This document shows positions 63,901-64,000 of a stretch of 64,000 bases of DNA, piece by piece. The stretch comes from Bryobacterales bacterium. Lineage in GTDB: Bacteria > Acidobacteriota > Terriglobia > Bryobacterales > Bryobacteraceae. The notes beneath the pieces are model-generated. The model did no database searches and had not been told where the DNA came from. It saw only the letters and a list, made by a program, of their open reading frames with translations. The DNA lies in assembly GCA_016721425.1 (NCBI GenBank), contig JADKID010000023.1:1-64000 (forward strand), written 5' to 3'. The position numbers and the translations under genes were made by a program. Numbering within the stretch: the stretch's first letter is position 1; each line of letters begins with the position of its first letter.

Positions 63901-64000
63901 AGGGCGCGGCGAGCGGCCACGAATGGCCGGCGCCTGCCAACTATAGAACGGTGCGGTACGCGTTCAACGATCCGCTGACGGGAGACGCCGTGGTGGTGTT
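60969..64000 (+). CDS. Secreted beta-propeller plus right-handed beta-helix protein (3' end beyond window)
   Basis: One frame is open from ATG 60969 to the right edge, about 1010 codons without a stop. The signal peptide (MRFTLIFLCVLGVGQ) is followed by a propeller-like region, about residues 20-620, with short strand repeats (ETWSHTDPDVMYVFN, TMSPSGQYLIVAWNATG, FTKILFASSWFADQGQ). These resemble the products at 2031-7013. From about residue 645 (CFVANDGDDSTGTGAWTAPF, then KTVSAAYAAV, VLRRGRYANN) a DUF1565/pectate-lyase-like right-handed beta-helix begins. It overlaps the preceding gene by 4 bases. Function is unknown; polysaccharide binding or lysis is plausible. Confidence 0.8.
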   Translation, partial: MRFTLIFLCVLGVGQTVPPHLSGLSTSTDSLSPMTRPAMPQPGASYSDTYHPNGAEFVNITRLPYRTGCSIRAWQSNLFVGAYLPVSYGGKYYSVPYSAGVFVPQAFSRATNAASAAGTNVLYFASTNHTNYFNGLVPGVAFTVTGGTNIPAGTTVVSYTTTSVTLSANLTGTGLVSGASVTFSTLPTQTPYQEISYDEACNQIKLYPAYSTRQAFNSDGSRLMVLSGSGTGAAEFYRTNPLAHEKTILNSAITSTNGSETWSHTDPDVMYVFNSIGGPKFQSLNVATGLVTTIHDFTSDCGAGYQVVQNGGAGNPSMDDRYWAAFCKWGGGQTYEKIMVYDKTLNQVVSQRTVASICGGNVAIDTMTMSPSGQYLIVAWNATGREDTWHTCQGNELFDRTTLQSLGMVTAIDGHNDVGLDVNGHDVSVTGPYGHYATTEPLSNGYTVYVTKLSEVRPPPYTLATSYVRRYLIPCSYFYAQSGSDPYTGCSTASGYPPSYHISGRGSESELSRGWFLMSTYGMPANPPGEMPGWGKSENIAFRIDTNIQATRAMNVPAQFRRVSRTVAHRNDVHSARGLSSGTYWQEPHATASRDFTKILFASSWFADQGQVLTYLVDLSQAPVALNGCPTSTDDKGESWTNTCFVANDGDDSTGTGAWTAPFKTVSAAYAAVTANNGASIVLRRGRYANNTLDGLYQPASKCNPARPCTIRSYPGEVVILDGSSWTAEQGWFHSSVATASDTPPWSGDAKAGYVHVSGIRFENFPAPIVWGRGDTEGMELRSVRVHSAGGLNFQKCTNCAIYGSQVSISGWGRTRGGQNAGLVCGGVTPGAGFVPWLVSSSSNQVPYWDLIHTAPTTTSVSPNGCVELRVQDSAFSKRNMSASSVMGMEASARVLLERVKLRAPWTRRNNEGWALWGADETNSADLKGTAFLGRDVEVRGGNAGLLLGHSSALDRALILSGFETGSAGLAGLTFLNQGAASGHEWPAPANYRTVRYAFNDPLTGDAVVV

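Overview
The window is high-GC DNA from a Gram-negative bacterium. Gene style suggests an Acidobacteriota/Bryobacterales-like soil organism: large secreted beta-propeller and Ig-repeat proteins, an exosortase/PEP-CTERM exopolysaccharide locus, and scattered plasmid-type genes. There is no rRNA or housekeeping marker, so this placement is inference.

Layout. (1) 1-7013 holds an SGNH-hydrolase-like gene, a family-4 glycosyltransferase and two tandem paralogues of a secreted propeller-like protein. All are broken by many one-base frameshifts, most of them in homopolymer runs. (2) 7014-10664 has a methyltransferase and a two-gene secreted cassette (fibre-like protein plus beta-helix-like protein). 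(3) 10689-18145 has a PEP-CTERM protein, a membrane glycosyltransferase, and an exosortase operon (exosortase, acyl carrier protein, VOC protein, polysaccharide deacetylase, GT2), followed by a DegT aminotransferase. (4) 18153-27802 is plasmid-like. It carries a Rep-like HTH protein, a DnaB-like ATPase, a CHC2/Toprim primase, ParA and a ribbon-helix-helix partner, with 22-bp tandem repeats and an inverted repeat at 23701-23827. Three nucleotide-sugar genes (20176-23656) sit inside it. (5) 28296-33475 has a 1339-residue subtilase with seven Ig-like repeats and a tyrosine recombinase. (6) 33564-45953 has sugar epimerases, GT2, two toxin-antitoxin loci (one with a dead toxin), a second membrane glycosyltransferase, heptose-type kinase and nucleotidyltransferase-phosphatase genes, a GHMP kinase, galU and EpsI. 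(7) 45974-57300 has a nucleotide-sugar dehydrogenase, an outer-membrane-barrel-like protein, VanZ and YdcF-like proteins, a flippase, an acyl-CoA ligase with its ACP, two acyltransferase-3 proteins and a CysE-like acetyltransferase. (8) 57461-64000 is a second copy of the secreted cassette, followed by a propeller plus beta-helix protein that runs off the right edge.

How the genes fit together. The core looks like an exosortase-A-type exopolysaccharide locus. It makes sugar donors (GalU, dehydrogenases, 2-epimerase, SDR epimerases, heptose-type genes), assembles repeat units (GT2, GT4 and GT39-like enzymes), flips them (Wzx-like), and modifies them (deacetylase, acyltransferases, ACP/acyl-ligase, O-acetyltransferase). 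Exosortase and EpsI would process PEP-CTERM proteins. The two flanking secreted cassettes may supply surface fibres or carbohydrate-binding/degrading proteins. The plasmid-like replication/partition block and the recombinase suggest that part of the locus arrived on, or still resembles, an integrated replicon.
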